Positions 1 to 25,300 are shown, numbered from the stretch's first letter. The stretch: 64,000 nt of DNA from Glandiceps talaboti (GCF_964340395.1 NC_135555.1:21047447-21111446); one strand, 5' to 3'. Made by a program: numbers and translations. Notes: generated from the letters alone by a model not told the origin.

Positions 1-500
1 TTGGATGTCAATATGCAAGGAGACCTGATTATTGTTAGTCATAATTTTATATGTCTGAGAACTGAATAATACCGAAACAACATTTCTAAGTCTACTGAAC
101 GTTTCCATGGTAACAGCTATCCTATTTTAGACAATTTTTGTTGCAATGGATAGTGCGAACTCATACATGTACGTGTCAAAAGCAAGGAAATTATTTTTCC
201 ATGATTTATGTCTAATTTATTTGCAAAAATCCGCATAATATGGTATCTTGTTACCATGGCAACTGATGTTCACAATAGCATTCCTTTTTCATTTTACCAA
301 AACAATATTTGTAAGCTTACTTTACATTTCCATGGAAACAGATCTCCTATTTGGACAGTTTGTATTACAACGGATAACACCAACTGGCACATGACTAAAG
401 GAAGCAAAATCTTTTTTGAAACTTTAATATTTAATTTTTTCATTCTTTTAAGTCTAATTTTGGAAAATATATTCTGCATAATATGGTGATTTTGGTTACC
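1..500. repeat. Diverged tandem repeat, about 220-245 bp units
   Basis: Two degenerate units can be read. 'TTCCATGGTAACAG' near 108 recurs as 'TTCCATGGAAACAG' near 328, and 'GCATAATATGGT' near 232 recurs near 476. Each unit also has a 'TTACCATGRCAACTGAT' segment. I see no coding potential. The block runs straight into a microsatellite tract, an arrangement that recurs elsewhere in the window. Confidence 0.6.
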
Positions 501-547
501 ATGACAACTGATAAAATGGCCACTTTTTTGAACTCACTATTGAATTG

Positions 548-643
548 ATAATGGATGGATGGTCGGACGGATGGACAGACGGACGGGTGGATGGATGGAT
601 GGAAGGACGGACGGACGGACGGATGGATGGATGGATGGATGGC

Positions 644-737
<94 letters not shown>

Positions 738-800
738 ATGGATGGATGGATGGATGGATGGATGGATGGATGGATGGATGGATGGATGGATGGATGGATG

Positions 801-865
<65 letters not shown>

Positions 866-908
866 GTGGGAAGGTAGGTAGGTAGGTAGGTAGGTAGGTA
901 GAAAGGTA
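548..908. repeat. Compound microsatellite (GGAC/GGAT)n-(AT)n-(GT)n-(GATG)n-(GATA)n-(GTAG)n
   Basis: Successive pure tracts of different short motifs are visible without interruption. Open frames across it encode only simple repeats and are not genes. Confidence 0.95.
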
Positions 909-1147
909 GTATTTCTTTGTGTTTTGGATTTCTTTTTATCGTGCACGTGATCACTGTAGTTTCTGATTACCGAGCAATTTTTTTAAAAAAACCTACACAA
1001 TTATATTGCTGGGTTTTCTGCTACCTTAGTAACAAGACACATTACCAGCATAACTGCAAAAAATACATATTTCTAAACATAGAGTGGCACCAAACGACCT
1101 GGAATATTTTCCATACGTTGTCTGTGTATTTACAAGTTTGACAAATC

Positions 1148-1216
1148 GGCAGTTACAGGCTATATTCGTTGCTTTCTTATTTTTCATAAAGCAACGAATA
1201 AAGCCTGTAACTGCCT
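1148..1216. repeat. Short perfect-stem inverted repeat
   Basis: The arm 'GGCAGTTACAGGC' continuing to 'TTCGTTGCTTT' is followed, after a short loop, by its reverse complement ending 'GCCTGTAACTGCC'. It abuts the GIY-YIG-like coding remnant downstream and may be the edge of that element. Confidence 0.75.
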
Positions 1217-1432
1217 GAACAAGTGCATGTGCCCATAGGAGGAAGATGCATATTTAGTAACATCGTGTACAGTGCTAATATCAAGACGGACAATAGCGGC
1301 AAACAGTACATTGGTTTACAGGATAACACTTTCAAAACCCGCCATGCAAACCACAAACAATCCATCACTAAAAAAAGATACCACAGCTGTACTGAGCTAT
1401 CAAATCATGTCTGGAACTTAAAGGTGAAAGGC
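1217..1432 (+). mobile_element. Penelope-like retroelement fragment (GIY-YIG-type endonuclease part)
   Basis: An open plus-strand frame of about 70 codons reads as the endonuclease end of a Penelope-like element. It opens with a CPIGGRC cysteine motif, then gives GKQYIGLQDNTFKTRHANHK (the Y-I-G strand plus the Arg/His helix of GIY-YIG folds), then [11 protein letters not shown]. Only this terminal part is present: there is no reverse transcriptase in the window, and the frame runs out into a (GATA)n tract. It is an old, incomplete copy. The family call rests on motif recognition; a related GIY-YIG host protein is less likely because no other exon is visible nearby. Confidence 0.6.
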
Positions 1433-1433
1433 C

Positions 1434-2494
<1,061 letters not shown>

Positions 2495-2550
2495 CTCGGT
2501 GAGTATCAATCAGCTAAGACAGTGCTCTATACCGCAGTGGCAGAGCGCAA

Positions 2551-2678
2551 TAGTTTTGGTAGTAGTGGAACTCTTTCTTGGTTGTTACTCGGAGTTTCAC
2601 GCATGGTTCGGTTGACTGATGATCGCACCATGCGTGAAACTCCGAGTTACAACCAAGATAGAGTTCCAGTACTACCAA

Positions 2679-2683
<5 letters not shown>
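2551..2683. repeat. Foldback (hairpin) element
   Basis: The left arm beginning 'TAGTTTTGGTAGTAGTGGAA' is mirrored by a right arm ending 'CTACCAAAACTA'; the inner arms 'CTCGGAGTTTCACGCATGG' and its complement are perfect. The element is followed directly by an (AT)n tract. Confidence 0.85.
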
Positions 2684-2727
<44 letters not shown>

Positions 2728-2859
2728 CAAAGTGAGTTGGTTGGAACTTGAGGTACTAAGTTGTAACTTAGCACCTCAAGTTCCAACCAACTCACTTTGA
2801 TTATTCCCGCCCTGCTTACCCAAGCATCGAGCACTCTATTCTACGAGTTTGATACTATT

Positions 2860-2943
<84 letters not shown>
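2684..2943. repeat. (AT)n tracts flanking a second foldback element
   Basis: Pure (AT)n runs occupy about 2682-2724 and 2861-2943. Between them, 2725-2802 is a near-perfect palindrome with arms starting 'AATCAAAGTGAGTTGGTTGG'. Foldback elements nested among AT runs suggest repeated insertion into, or seeding of, microsatellite DNA. Confidence 0.85.
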
Positions 2944-2946
<3 letters not shown>

Positions 2947-2954
2947 ATATTGTT

Positions 2955-3345
2955 AGCAACATTCCAGCGCAATAGTTTACCAAACGAGCGGGATGTATCT
3001 GTGTATTTATGTATCCATCTATGTATGCGTGAACATTTTTATCTGTGTATCTAGAATGTATCTATATGTACATGTGTGTCTACGTATCTAAGTTTCTAAT
3101 CTATATATCGATCATTAAATCTACCCATTCATCTCGCTCGTTATGTAAACTATGGCGCTGGAATGTTTTTAACAACATTAAGGAAATGTTTACATCTTCA
3201 TCTGCATTTTCACTAGGAAGGAAAATCGATAATCGTCTATTGTTCGATCAACTCTCTCTCTCTCTCTCCTTCTCTCTCTCTCTCTCACTCTCTCTCTCTC
3301 GATTTGTCTGTCTGTCCGTCTGACTCCGTTTCTCTGTCTGCCTGC

Positions 3346-3387
<42 letters not shown>

Positions 3388-3840
3388 TTCAAAATGTCTG
3401 TCTGTATGTATGTATGTATTCATTTATGTATGTATGTATGTATGTATGTATGTATGTATGTATGTATGTATGTATGTATGTATGTATGTATGTATGTCTC
3501 ACTGTCTTTGTCCGTCTCTCTGTCTCTGTCTCTCAATCTCTGTCGATTTGTCTCTCTGCTTCTCTGTCTATTAGCCTGCCTGTCACTCAGAAAGGTTCAT
3601 CGCTGTATATTCTTCATAAATGTCAACTGATTCGATTGCAGCATTGATATTGTCAATGAAATAGTCCTCTTCATACCCCATCACAAATTGTAATTTGTCA
3701 AACTTGCAAATAAATAAACAACGTATGGAAAACATTCCAGGTGTATGTTTAGAAATATGTAATAGTATATCTTTTCTGCAGTTGCGCTGGTATATGTCTT
3801 GTTGCAAAGGTAGCAGTTCTAGCCTATTTCCTTTTCAATA
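2955..3840. repeat. Local dispersed repeat, copy 1 (core + SSR + 3' block)
   Basis: The core 'CTCGTTATGTAAACTATGGC' near 3136, continuing GCTGGAATGTTT, is followed by a (CT)n/(CTGT)n/(ATGT)n tract. After that comes a block from about 3585 to 3840 containing AAATTGTAATTTGTCAAACTTG and TCTTTTCTGCAGTTGCGCTGG. The same order recurs in two further copies up to 6320. A shorter core copy sits at 2957-2995. Confidence 0.75.
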
Positions 3841-3979
3841 CAATTGTCTACGGTTTTTTGAAATGGGTAGGTGATCAGAAACCACATTCATCATGATACA
3901 AAAAAATCCCAAACACAAAGAAATTACTTCCTATCGACCTACCTACCTATCTATATATCTATCTATCTTTACATATATA

Positions 3980-4087
<108 letters not shown>

Positions 4088-4089
4088 CC

Positions 4090-4960
<871 letters not shown>

Positions 4961-5100
4961 TGTACTCTGCATCTACAGTAGATATATTTTGGGCTATAGT
5001 AGACGAAAAACCTCCATCTACAGTTGATCTACTTTTGCGCATATATAATTAGCTCTTTTAGATGAAATGTAGATGAAAAGTAGACGAAATGCATTTCTCA

Positions 5101-5116
5101 ATGCCTGAAGGGCACG

Positions 5117-5158
<42 letters not shown>

Positions 5159-5215
5159 CACACACAAGCAAGCAAGCAAACAAACAAACAAACAAACAAA
5201 CAAAAACACTATATA
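5101..5215. repeat. (CA)n, (CAAG)n and (CAAA)n microsatellites
   Basis: Consecutive pure dinucleotide and tetranucleotide tracts. The flanks 4960-5100 and 5216-5740 hold no recognizable gene. Confidence 0.9.
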
Positions 5216-5744
5216 TATATTTACATGCATTGAAGTTTATTCATGTGTAACTTGGCAAGGTTTAATGTACATCAGAATGTAAGGATATGAAACTTTGATT
5301 TCTTCAGAAGTATAAAACTTTGAATAACTTAAAACGCTTTCATTATGCTGTTCATGACAGTCCTCTTGGTTTATGGGTGTTTTTTTTTTACAGCATGCTT
5401 TAACTGTTTCGTCATTTTCACATTTCATTGCAAACCTGCAAGAGATAAAAAATAACAGTGGTTTTCTGACAATACACATTTCATAGGTGACCATGCTAAT
5501 TACCATATTGACAAATATTCCACTATTTTACAGCTCTCTGTACTTTAATTTCCAACTAGTAACAAAACAAAATGACTATACTAATGACGTGGCAAGATTA
5601 CATGCAAAGTTTGGTTAACTCGTCAATATTTCTAGACCAATGTCACAGCAGGGCTGCCACTTCCACGGATAAGGTGGTCTTCATAGTTGAGCTCATTTGG
5701 TAGAAGTCGAGTCCCATGAACATTTGAAACAATTGCTAAATCTC

Positions 5745-6320
<576 letters not shown>

Positions 6321-7690
6321 ACTGCTAAATGCTAAGATTTTAATATTCAATTCCAAGACAGATACATATACCATTTGTTGTGAGTGAAAAATACCGAATG
6401 TTACCCACAATTTGTTATCAGTATATCGCAACTCAATTTTTGTATTCTAGCAATTGACCTTACCGAGCAAATATCTACTCAAACATTGTCAATACACAGT
6501 GAACCTTACATCAATCATGATTTGTCAAATCTGCATGTTCAGGGACCGGTCAGTTTCTCCGGCCGGGGGGGGGCGATGGATTGGGTGTTCATCCTGTTTT
6601 GAAAATTGTAGATAAGGGGTTGTTGTCTTTTGGATTGTGATGGAAGAAAAAATCAATTTCTACGACGGCATATAACCTTGTCTGAACCATGGGATTTGTT
6701 CTTGTCCCTGTTTCTTACATAAATTCTTTAATGTAAGAGTTCAAACATAACTCTACATAGACATATACATGTATTACCTAGCTACCACACTAGTTACAGA
6801 ACATGTCATGTAAATACTTAGCTGTTTCACAATCAATGCTTCACGTATATTGCTCCTTGGACAGAGAAGTGTAAGGAACGAGTGAATCAATAAATGCAAT
6901 CCGACGTTTCAAATCAATATTCTTTATCCTAGGATATCAAGGCAAGATATACAGTAGGTCATCACCTGACTATATAGCTATATGTATATCTAAATTACAT
7001 ACATACATACATACATACATGCATACATACGCACGCACGCGCGCGCGCACACACACACACACACACATCAGACAAAAGAATCGTAACTTTCCCGTATCTA
7101 TGCATTTTATTACGAACGATCAGTGTATCAGATATGTCTATTTCAGGAATTTTGTAAGGTTTCTGGTGATGAGAAAGTATTGAGGTTGAAGGAAGAGGAA
7201 ATCATTTTCCGTCTTGGAACGCTGGAACCCCTTGGAATTAATAGATTATTCACGCCATATGATTTCCTGTCTAATCAGGGTTTTTTTTCAAATTTCAGGC
7301 GTGTTCTCTTGGGTTCTATTTGGTTCGTGCGAATATTAGAACTGTTCACACGTATAACCGTTAATCACGCGCGGTTGTCATTCTGTTCCATAACATTCAC
7401 ATATATTCAGGTGTTTACCTAATATGTCTGAAGCTTGCCGATAAATACCTTGATAAAGAATTTTTATTCCAAACGTCGGATTATACATCTATTTATACGG
7501 ACTGACTTACAAGTTCCATATGCATTTCTTTCTACATACATACATACACATACATACGTACGTACATACATACATACATACATACATACATACATACATA
7601 CATACATACACGTTATTTTAAAGCTTCTAATTTATTTATTCGTTTACAACCAATGAGTTACAATTCACTGTCTGTGTTGTTTTACATTAT
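6321..7690. other. No gene recognized; two microsatellites
   Basis: Apart from (CATA)n/(CGCA)n/(CA)n at about 6994-7067 and (ATAC)n at about 7535-7612, I see no feature here. Short open frames lack family motifs. The stretch is the 3' flank of the minus-strand kinase gene. Confidence 0.6.
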
Positions 7691-7696
7691 TTTATT
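7691..7696 (-). terminator. Polyadenylation signal AATAAA for the VLK-FAM20-like gene
   Basis: TTTATT on the plus strand reads AATAAA on the minus strand, about 76 nt downstream of the kinase gene's stop codon. The position is typical, but the motif is common in AT-rich DNA. Confidence 0.45.
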
Positions 7697-7771
7697 GATT
7701 AAATATCCATTTCTCATCCATATTCCCAGCAGTTAACGTTCTCATGTAATATGGATGAAATTTGTAAAACG

Positions 7772-17814
<10,043 letters not shown>

Positions 17815-19525
17815 TACAGTCTCTGAAAAATTCTACTCACATCGTTGTAATATACACACTTACATCGTCAAACCTCGCACACCGTGTACATTTCACCGCG
17901 TAAGCTCGTTATTGATTATTTACTACATCATGATCATGCAATAACCAAGACTATTGCATAACCTCATTTGACTTGCAAATTAGATACAGCTTAGAAAACC
18001 ACACTGGACTATTTTACTTCGTTCGTAGAATGACGTCACAAAAATTTCTTCTTTCGTTGTACGATCATTTCAATCAATTTTTATAGATTACAGATATCTT
18101 TGACAACCGATGTACCATGCAAAACTTAGATAGACAAATTTGCCTTAAACACAATCTAAATATATTGCGCTATATCTCATCTTTTCGATGAGGGAACCAA
18201 AACTCGGTACAGTTTAGCTACAAATAAATAGAATGCTTTTCCAGCTAACAGGTGGTTTTGGGGTTTTTTTGGGGTTTTTTTTAAACAAAAAAAAAACAGA
18301 AGTATAGGTGTGGAGATGAACATACGTTGGATTGGATTTGAAAAAAAAATATGAATTGTCTCTGTTATTATAAGAAACGCTATGCAGTGAGTATTTTTTA
18401 ATGGAAAGCATATTGTTGAGGGACAAGACAGATGCCCATTTATTAGATTACGTATCATTGGACACTTAATTTCGAACATGAAGAAATGAAATGTTAAAAC
18501 CCAAGCAGTACAGTAAAGAACTTGTGTATACATTAGTTTACTCACAGAAAAGACTGCCTTCTCTGTGGTTTACTACAATAAGATCGGGGTTAAATAAGTT
18601 TGAGTTTAAACACATAAACGGTAAGAAAAATCGAAATATTCCTAGAAATGTGTATTTGGTTACCTGTTTTTGACCTATATTAAACGGTCACGTGTGGATG
18701 GTGAACTGACCGAAGGGTATCTGGGGTCAAGGGGTTTTCAAAAGGCTGTCATCACATATTCAAGCTATTTATAGTCGACCAAAGTGCTCTCCGGCCAATC
18801 TCACGTTACAAAAAAGACAAACCAGCAAAACCGTCAAACAGACAAAAAGGAGTACCAACTCTTTCCTCAAAAAGGTATGTAAGCTTATTTTACGTTAATT
18901 AATTAATCAACAACCATTGAATTGGAGTTAAAACATCGCTGATAATCTTTGAACATACTACGTGACACTAGAACTTGAACTAATGGTATGAGTGTACTTT
19001 GTCCGGTCATGATATCGGGACCCTATACATGCTAAATAGCCCATTCGCTGTCGAAGACAGTATACTATTTATCTAGGCAATGGCTTGTTTGCCGTCAATC
19101 ACATGATCATTTCCATTCTAGAAGTTGGTACCACAGCTGGTACTGGTACTATGTCATAGACCCTCCACTACGACTATGCTAAATATATTACCATATTGGG
19201 CTACTAGTAGGTTGTGAGTTTACCAACATTCATGCATAGTTTTCTAACCAAAATCGTGCATTTACAACTTGTTTTTGTATTTCTTGAATTTTGCATTCCA
19301 TACTCAGTCTGATGTGTGAGATACTTTTAGTTTTGACGTAAGAATTAGAAAGATAATTAGAAAGGCTTAGATTTGGTCTGTAAAAATTCCACGTGACAGT
19401 ATAATCTCAGCCTACATATATAACTGCTGCAAGAACAGAATTTGTAAAGGATTTCATATTCACAAGTGTTGGTATAGTATGGTCATGGGTGCTTAAAGAA
19501 TTCAATAAATACGGAAAATACTCAT
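17815..19525. other. Intergenic region upstream of the kinase gene and the GLYAT-like gene
   Basis: This is a divergent 5' region about 1.7 kb long between the minus-strand kinase gene and the plus-strand acyltransferase. No coding motif is visible. It holds the CRE-like palindrome listed separately and is a natural place for both promoters. Confidence 0.5.
18031..18038. promoter_or_regulatory. CRE/ATF-type palindrome TGACGTCA
   Basis: A perfect full-site TGACGTCA lies about 217 bp upstream of the kinase gene's ATG, within a plausible promoter distance. Full-site CREs bind CREB/ATF factors; actual use here is inference. Confidence 0.35.
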
Positions 19526-19558
19526 ATGATAGTCGGTAATGTTTTAATCACAGATTTA

Positions 19559-20416
19559 ATGGCTTACTCAGTGACATCTAGTAGAATCCCTGAGTTGTTG
19601 AGGCGCTTAACAAGATGGCGACCACAATCTAACCCTTTGTACTACATCATGAAAAATAGTCACCAAACCAACAACATTTGGCCATGTATTGATGTCTTTA
19701 CAGACACTGACCAGCTCCAATATTGCAATACAGTGATCTGTAAAGCTTACAACATCTACAGACCTCCCTTCAATATGTCATACTTTGCTTACTCTACCGT
19801 TGAGGGCGGCATGAAGACGCTACTGGACCAAGGAATCATTAGTTCGACAGAAACATATATCAATTTCACATTTGTGCCAACGTACCTTGTGAGGGAAATC
19901 AGAGATGTTGTGTGTTGCAAAATGAACTTCGAACTAATCTCAGAAGTGAAAGTCAACATGTGTCTCTTTCTAGGAGAAAAAGAGCTTGAACATATACTTT
20001 CTAAAGTATTACCAGAGGGGCTAACAGTCGGACCACTATCTACCAAGCATGTCGAACATCTTGAGAAAAAGTGAAAGTACCCAATCTCGCCAAACTATGC
20101 CAAAATTATAGAAGAGTACAAAACTTTGGCAGTTTACGACCAAAATCAAACACCTATTGCATGGGCAATGCAGAAGGAATATGGTGATGTGGGCTATGGT
20201 TTCACGGAACCTGCTTACCGTGGGCATGGTCTGATTGGTTTTATATCTACATCGTTGGCACTGGAACTTTTCAAAGTAACTGGAGATATGCCATATGGAA
20301 TTACCGATGTGAATGATAAGGCTGCCTGTAAAGCTATATATAGCAGTAAAAGTGGATTCGTGAAATACAAAGACTATGAGATGACATTGCTGTGCTTAAA
20401 ACAAAAAGCTGTGTAG
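19559..20416 (+). pseudogene. GLYAT-like glycine N-acyltransferase, intronless, one in-frame TGA
   Basis: One frame of 286 codons covers a whole GLYAT-family protein (acyl-CoA:glycine or glutamine N-acyltransferase, GNAT fold). The N-terminal GLYAT region begins MAYSVTSSRIPELLRRLTRW. The C-terminal half has AVYDQNQTPIAWAMQ, then the acyl-CoA-binding loop YRGHGLIGF, then GFVKYKDYEM. A single TGA at 20072-20074 interrupts it, after STKHVEHLEKK and before KYPISPNYAKIIEEY. Vertebrate GLYATs have a conserved Trp there, so a TGG-to-TGA change is the simplest reading. No other break is seen. I chose the ATG at 19559 over 19526 because it matches the family start and follows an acceptor-like TTTAATCACAG. 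It could be a recent pseudogene, a polymorphic null allele, a sequencing error or stop read-through. Confidence 0.7.
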
Positions 20417-20422
20417 CTTTTC

Positions 20423-20428
20423 ATAGGC

Positions 20429-20481
<53 letters not shown>

Positions 20482-20641
20482 TGGAGGGAAGGAGGGAGTA
20501 GTGATTGAGAGTTAAAATCAACAATGTTAATGTAGACAGACAGACAGACAGACAGACAAGCACATACATACATACATACATACATACATACATACATACA
20601 TACATACATACATACATACATACATACATACATACATACAT
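20423..20641. repeat. (GACA)n and (CATA)n microsatellites
   Basis: GACA tracts at 20426-20480 and 20534-20560 and a CATA tract at 20563-20641 lie just 3' of the GLYAT-like frame. Confidence 0.95.
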
Positions 20642-22250
20642 CGACATCCCCAAGCCGAATAAACTGATCGGAAATAAATATATCAGAAATGAGACTACAG
20701 ACAAACTAAGATAGACAAACTAAAACTATTGTTATTATGTGTGATAGATAACACCATGGTGATCACCATGACCTGTTTTGAATATAAATGTGACGTGCGT
20801 GTATACGAATATCGTTCAGTCATTACAAAAAATCAAGCCATGGTATTAGTAGGAAATACAACTCTGTGTCTATCTAAGTTTGTATACACAGCTTGATTTC
20901 CGTCAGTAGTGTTATTTTACAGATAACACTGTGGGTCGAAGTGTGGTTTGGTTTGCTGGTTTCTGAAAGCATTGTTTTTGTGTCTTTTTGTGAGAAATAA
21001 AGAAGGTCTCATGATCACTCAATATGTAACATTAAAAGTTTATTTTACAGACCATTTTATTGAACTGGTTTACATTGAATTATATAGAAATCGAAACAAA
21101 CAGCTTCTCCTAGTTCAAATTTAATAAGTACAGATCCACTATAAGTTGCCATGGCGACGATTGAGTACTTAAACAATTTCCTCTCTAGTCAACACCATAC
21201 ATGTTTATTTAGAAGTACATGAAGTAGGTACCACAACGTTTCCAACAAAACACCTTTTCATCTTTCTCTAATACTTTTAATTTATTGATCATTATTTTCC
21301 CGTAGAAATAATCTCTTCACTTGAAACAGTTTCAAGCCTCCAATTAACTTAGGTGAACGACCTGTCTTACTAGCTTAGTATACGTAGCTAATGAGGATGA
21401 CTTGATGTCCATGTGTAAATAGTACACATTGTAAATATATGGGAGGAGAGGAGAACAGAACAGAACAGAACAGAACAGAACAGAACAGAACAGAAGACTA
21501 GCTACACGATACAGTAAACATTAAAGCTCAGTAGCTTTGCCAAATTACATATGTTGCATGTGTCGATACAATATACAATATGTGCGAAATCACCACGATT
21601 GAAAGTCTAACTAACCGTTAGTCCAGATACTTAGTTTATCTGCGCATTAAGCTATGCTTGGAGAGATTGGGCGCTCTGTAAATCTCTTTTATTATCATTC
21701 AAATTGCTATCTCAACAAGTTCTCATAAATATTAACACCAAGAGAATTATCCCGTATTGCTGTTACTACCTCAAGAAGCTTTATAGATACACCAAGCCTT
21801 GGTCACCGAACCTTGGAGAGCTTCTTGAGATAGTAACTGCAAGACAAGACTGTTTGAATTAGCTACTTAATGTTATCTTAAATCGACGTTCATAATGCGC
21901 GTACATGTGTGTGAAATGAGGTTAGAATAAGCTTTGTATTTTTTTCATGAACAAGGTATACGTAGATAAAACGACCTTGAATCTTGGTGAGAAAGGTTTA
22001 GTCAGTAAATCCGTTTTAATTCTACAACTTGAAACATTCACTTTAATAAACTAGTCAAATAAATGACATAAACCAGAGCTGTTCAACTTTAAAGTAAACA
22101 CATATAATATGCAACAACTCGAAACCAAGTGTTATAGACCATAGGGTATGTCTATATTCAAATGAAAGCTTTCCTTATATATACTTTGAAATGTTATTAT
22201 AAAGATTTTTTTAAATCGAAGAAAATTTCTTGTATGGTAGACTAATTATT
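20642..22250. other. Intergenic; (GAACA)n tract and a small inverted repeat
   Basis: A pentanucleotide (GAACA)n runs from 21452 to 21493. Near 21760-21835 'TACTACCTCAAGAAGCTT' is mirrored by 'AGCTTCTTGAGATAGTA'. No gene is recognized. Confidence 0.6.
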
Positions 22251-22256
22251 TTTATT
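22251..22256 (-). terminator. Polyadenylation signal AATAAA for the caspase gene
   Basis: TTTATT on the plus strand lies about 130 nt downstream of the caspase stop codon on the minus strand. Confidence 0.4.
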
Positions 22257-22385
22257 AGTTATGATACAGCATTACTTATACATGTGTGTTAAATTTAGAC
22301 AAAACTGAGTAAGACCTAAAACACGAAAATCTTTGTACAAAAGTGTCAATCTATACATCAAAAAACAGAAATTTATGATTTGCTC

Positions 22386-25300
22386 TTATTTTGGTTTGAA
22401 ATACAAATCTTTTGTTAATTTTGACATTGCGCATGGAATCTGTTTCTTTGATCCTTGAGACGATTCAAATTTATGTGCTACGATGTTATTCACCCTCGTC
22501 AGCATAGACATCAAATCCATAGTGTTACCATAGCGACCGAATACGTCACACAGTGCCTGTATGAACCAGGCTCCTAGGGCACGATTACGCCATGAATAGT
22601 AGCCTGTGGGGTAAGATGACGTCAGAGGTTAGAGGTCAAATAGGTCAGTTACAATGTAATTATCGCCACAAAAAGGAGGTTATGTATGTCTTCCATGTTT
22701 CGGCTACTTGTTAGAAGGATATCTAGGATTAAGTCGGAGTGGATTTGAATTTTTATGGCAAGATTACCAATCAGATTACAGAAATCATGGTCACACTTTT
22801 GGTACAGATACTACACCCGGTAGCGATATGGATTTAGTAAACAGGCTAGTAAAACAGCGTGGCATAATAAAGTGTAGCGCTGCCGATATCTAATGACCAT
22901 AATTATCATAAATTCCGTGCTCATCTCTTTCCATCAGGTGGCGACGAGCTATTGAATATGGGACGCCCTCGGGTGGCAAAACAATGAAAATAATCAAAGT
23001 ACATGTTTTTGAGTCAAGTATGCTATGTAAACCTATGATATAAGCCAACCGAGATTTTTTTTGGCCTTCTCACTTAAGGCTGAACTGTGACAAGAGCCCT
23101 ACATTCATCCTACAATATAACCATGGTTACGTTGAAGTCACTCCTAAACAGTCTTTTAAAAACTTTTCCCTGACAATTGCAACTGTCGCCATGGATCTAT
23201 AACATTGGCACGTGATTACCACGTGATTAAAAGCTCGAACTACTGACCAATGAGGTGAATAATTATAATTATAATCATAATACTGACCATTAACTGTTGC
23301 GTACGCCATGAGGAAATCTTTTTCTAAATTCAGACTCTGTGAATCAATACCGACACCATCTGTTTCATCACTTTTCACTATCACTCCGTCATCAAATTCG
23401 TAACCACGACATGCCTGCCAAAAGAATCGTATGGAAGTTTACAAATAAGTTAAAACAATTACTACACAAGCCGATATGAGCGTAAAGTATACAGAAATTG
23501 ATTTTTTTAAATTGAGCTGCACTCTGAGATATGTCGTGTCGCGAGCGCCCCGCCCCACCTGTCTGCTCCTACAAGGGATGATGTGTGAGGGCGCCCCGAC
23601 ATGGCGTACCTTCAAGAATACCGCTTGACTGAAAGTCATTCGAGTTTAGCTCAATGCTTTACTCAACAGGAGTTCCAAAAACAACAAATCTTTCAATGTA
23701 TATTTGAGCAAATCCAAACAAAATATAAGATTTTATGACTGATTTATTTTCATTTTCTATTTTCGAATAATCTGACGCCCGGGTGGACCTACCTGCATAA
23801 AAAATAACTTGGGTTTGCCGGCAAGAGAGGGGCAGTTGTCTTCACTGAAGTAAGACGTTAACTGGTCTACTTCGACGTAACCATCTGTACCATATACCAC
23901 ATCTTCTTCACCATGACTAAGTATAATAATTGCTATACAGTCATGATCTCTGTGGTCGTCTTTGGAAACTGGAAATGTTCAAATAATGATTATATTTAGG
24001 TCATGAATACATTATGATACATCATAATGTTTACCCCAAATTCACCCGTCTGATAGGCAAAATACAAATACCGACTCTCGTATAGCATATCGACTACAGT
24101 TGTGAGATGTCCTCTAGACCTGCACATATTATGGACACCACTGTATCTTTGCAATCTGTTAATGGTCATACCATGACATAATAGATGCAGATATTTAAAC
24201 ATATTTTGACCAACTTTGAAAGGTAAATACTAGTCATGTCAAGAACACACTTTTTTTTCTTCAGATACGTCTTTCGATACAGTGTCCTTAGATTACATGC
24301 TATATATAGTCTAAAAACTTAGTTCAGATCGCTAGGAGTAAAATCGAGGTGTGAAAAATACCTGCGTGGCAGAAGTACAGAAAAAGTTGACCTTGCACAA
24401 AAAAATTATCCCTTGTAACCCCTATGGCTCCACTGATTATATAACATTAATGCAAGAGTCTGGGGTTGAACTCTATGACATAAATAATGGCGAGAGAAAT
24501 ATATGTCGAAAGTGCAGAATAGGATTTCATTTATATGGCCTACAGGTAATGATTGACAAAAACCATCCCCACCCCCACTCCTACATCCACCCCCACCCCA
24601 CCCCACCTCTCAACACACTAAAGAAACACAGTAATATGCATATTTCGGACAATCATTATCCATGGCAGTGACGTAACATTAGGCTAGTTACATGTCCAAA
24701 TATGATATAAGGTTTGTACTCAATATGGTAGTCTGTAAGGTATGCCGTGACGGGGCGCCCTCACACATCGGTCAGGTAGGTGAGGGCGGAACGACACGAC
24801 GTATCTTACAGTTTATCAATATAGATGACTTACCCTTTTCTAGTAAGGCAATCATTTTATGGACCGTTAGGTCGTCGTTTTGAGTGACGTCAAACCCTAA
24901 CCTTCTGAAACTACTCTTCACATTCTCGGCATCAACTTTGGTTCCTACTCGTTGCTTCATGTTCGAGAAGTTTTCGTTGTTAATGATGATAGCCCGGCCT
25001 CTCTTTCGATGCTGCATGTTGTACTCAAAGTCTTCACTGCAAAGACTGGTAAACAGGCTAGTGGAAGAAGAAAAAATCACAAAAATACATAATTTGATAT
25101 CATTGAAACGGTTAACTTTGTTGGTGGGATGTCAAAATACCAATATTAGGAGATCACACAATATAAACAATACGAAATGAAATTCGGAGAATGTTGCATA
25201 GGAACAAAGGTGAGACTGGTTTTAACTTAGATACATATCTTTACATTTAGGAGGCCTAGAAAAGTCGAGTTTACCAATCCTACATTGCATGACCTTTGTA

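Noticed and set aside
20054-20118. Mini-intron (GTGAAA...ATTATAG) that would remove the TGA from the GLYAT-like frame
   Set aside because: It would be about 43 nt long, shorter than usual animal introns, and would delete residues that match the family.
24351-24671. Plus-strand frame of 106 codons inside caspase intron 3
   Set aside because: No recognizable motif, antisense to the caspase gene, with a low-complexity Pro/His tail from a CCCCA-rich patch.
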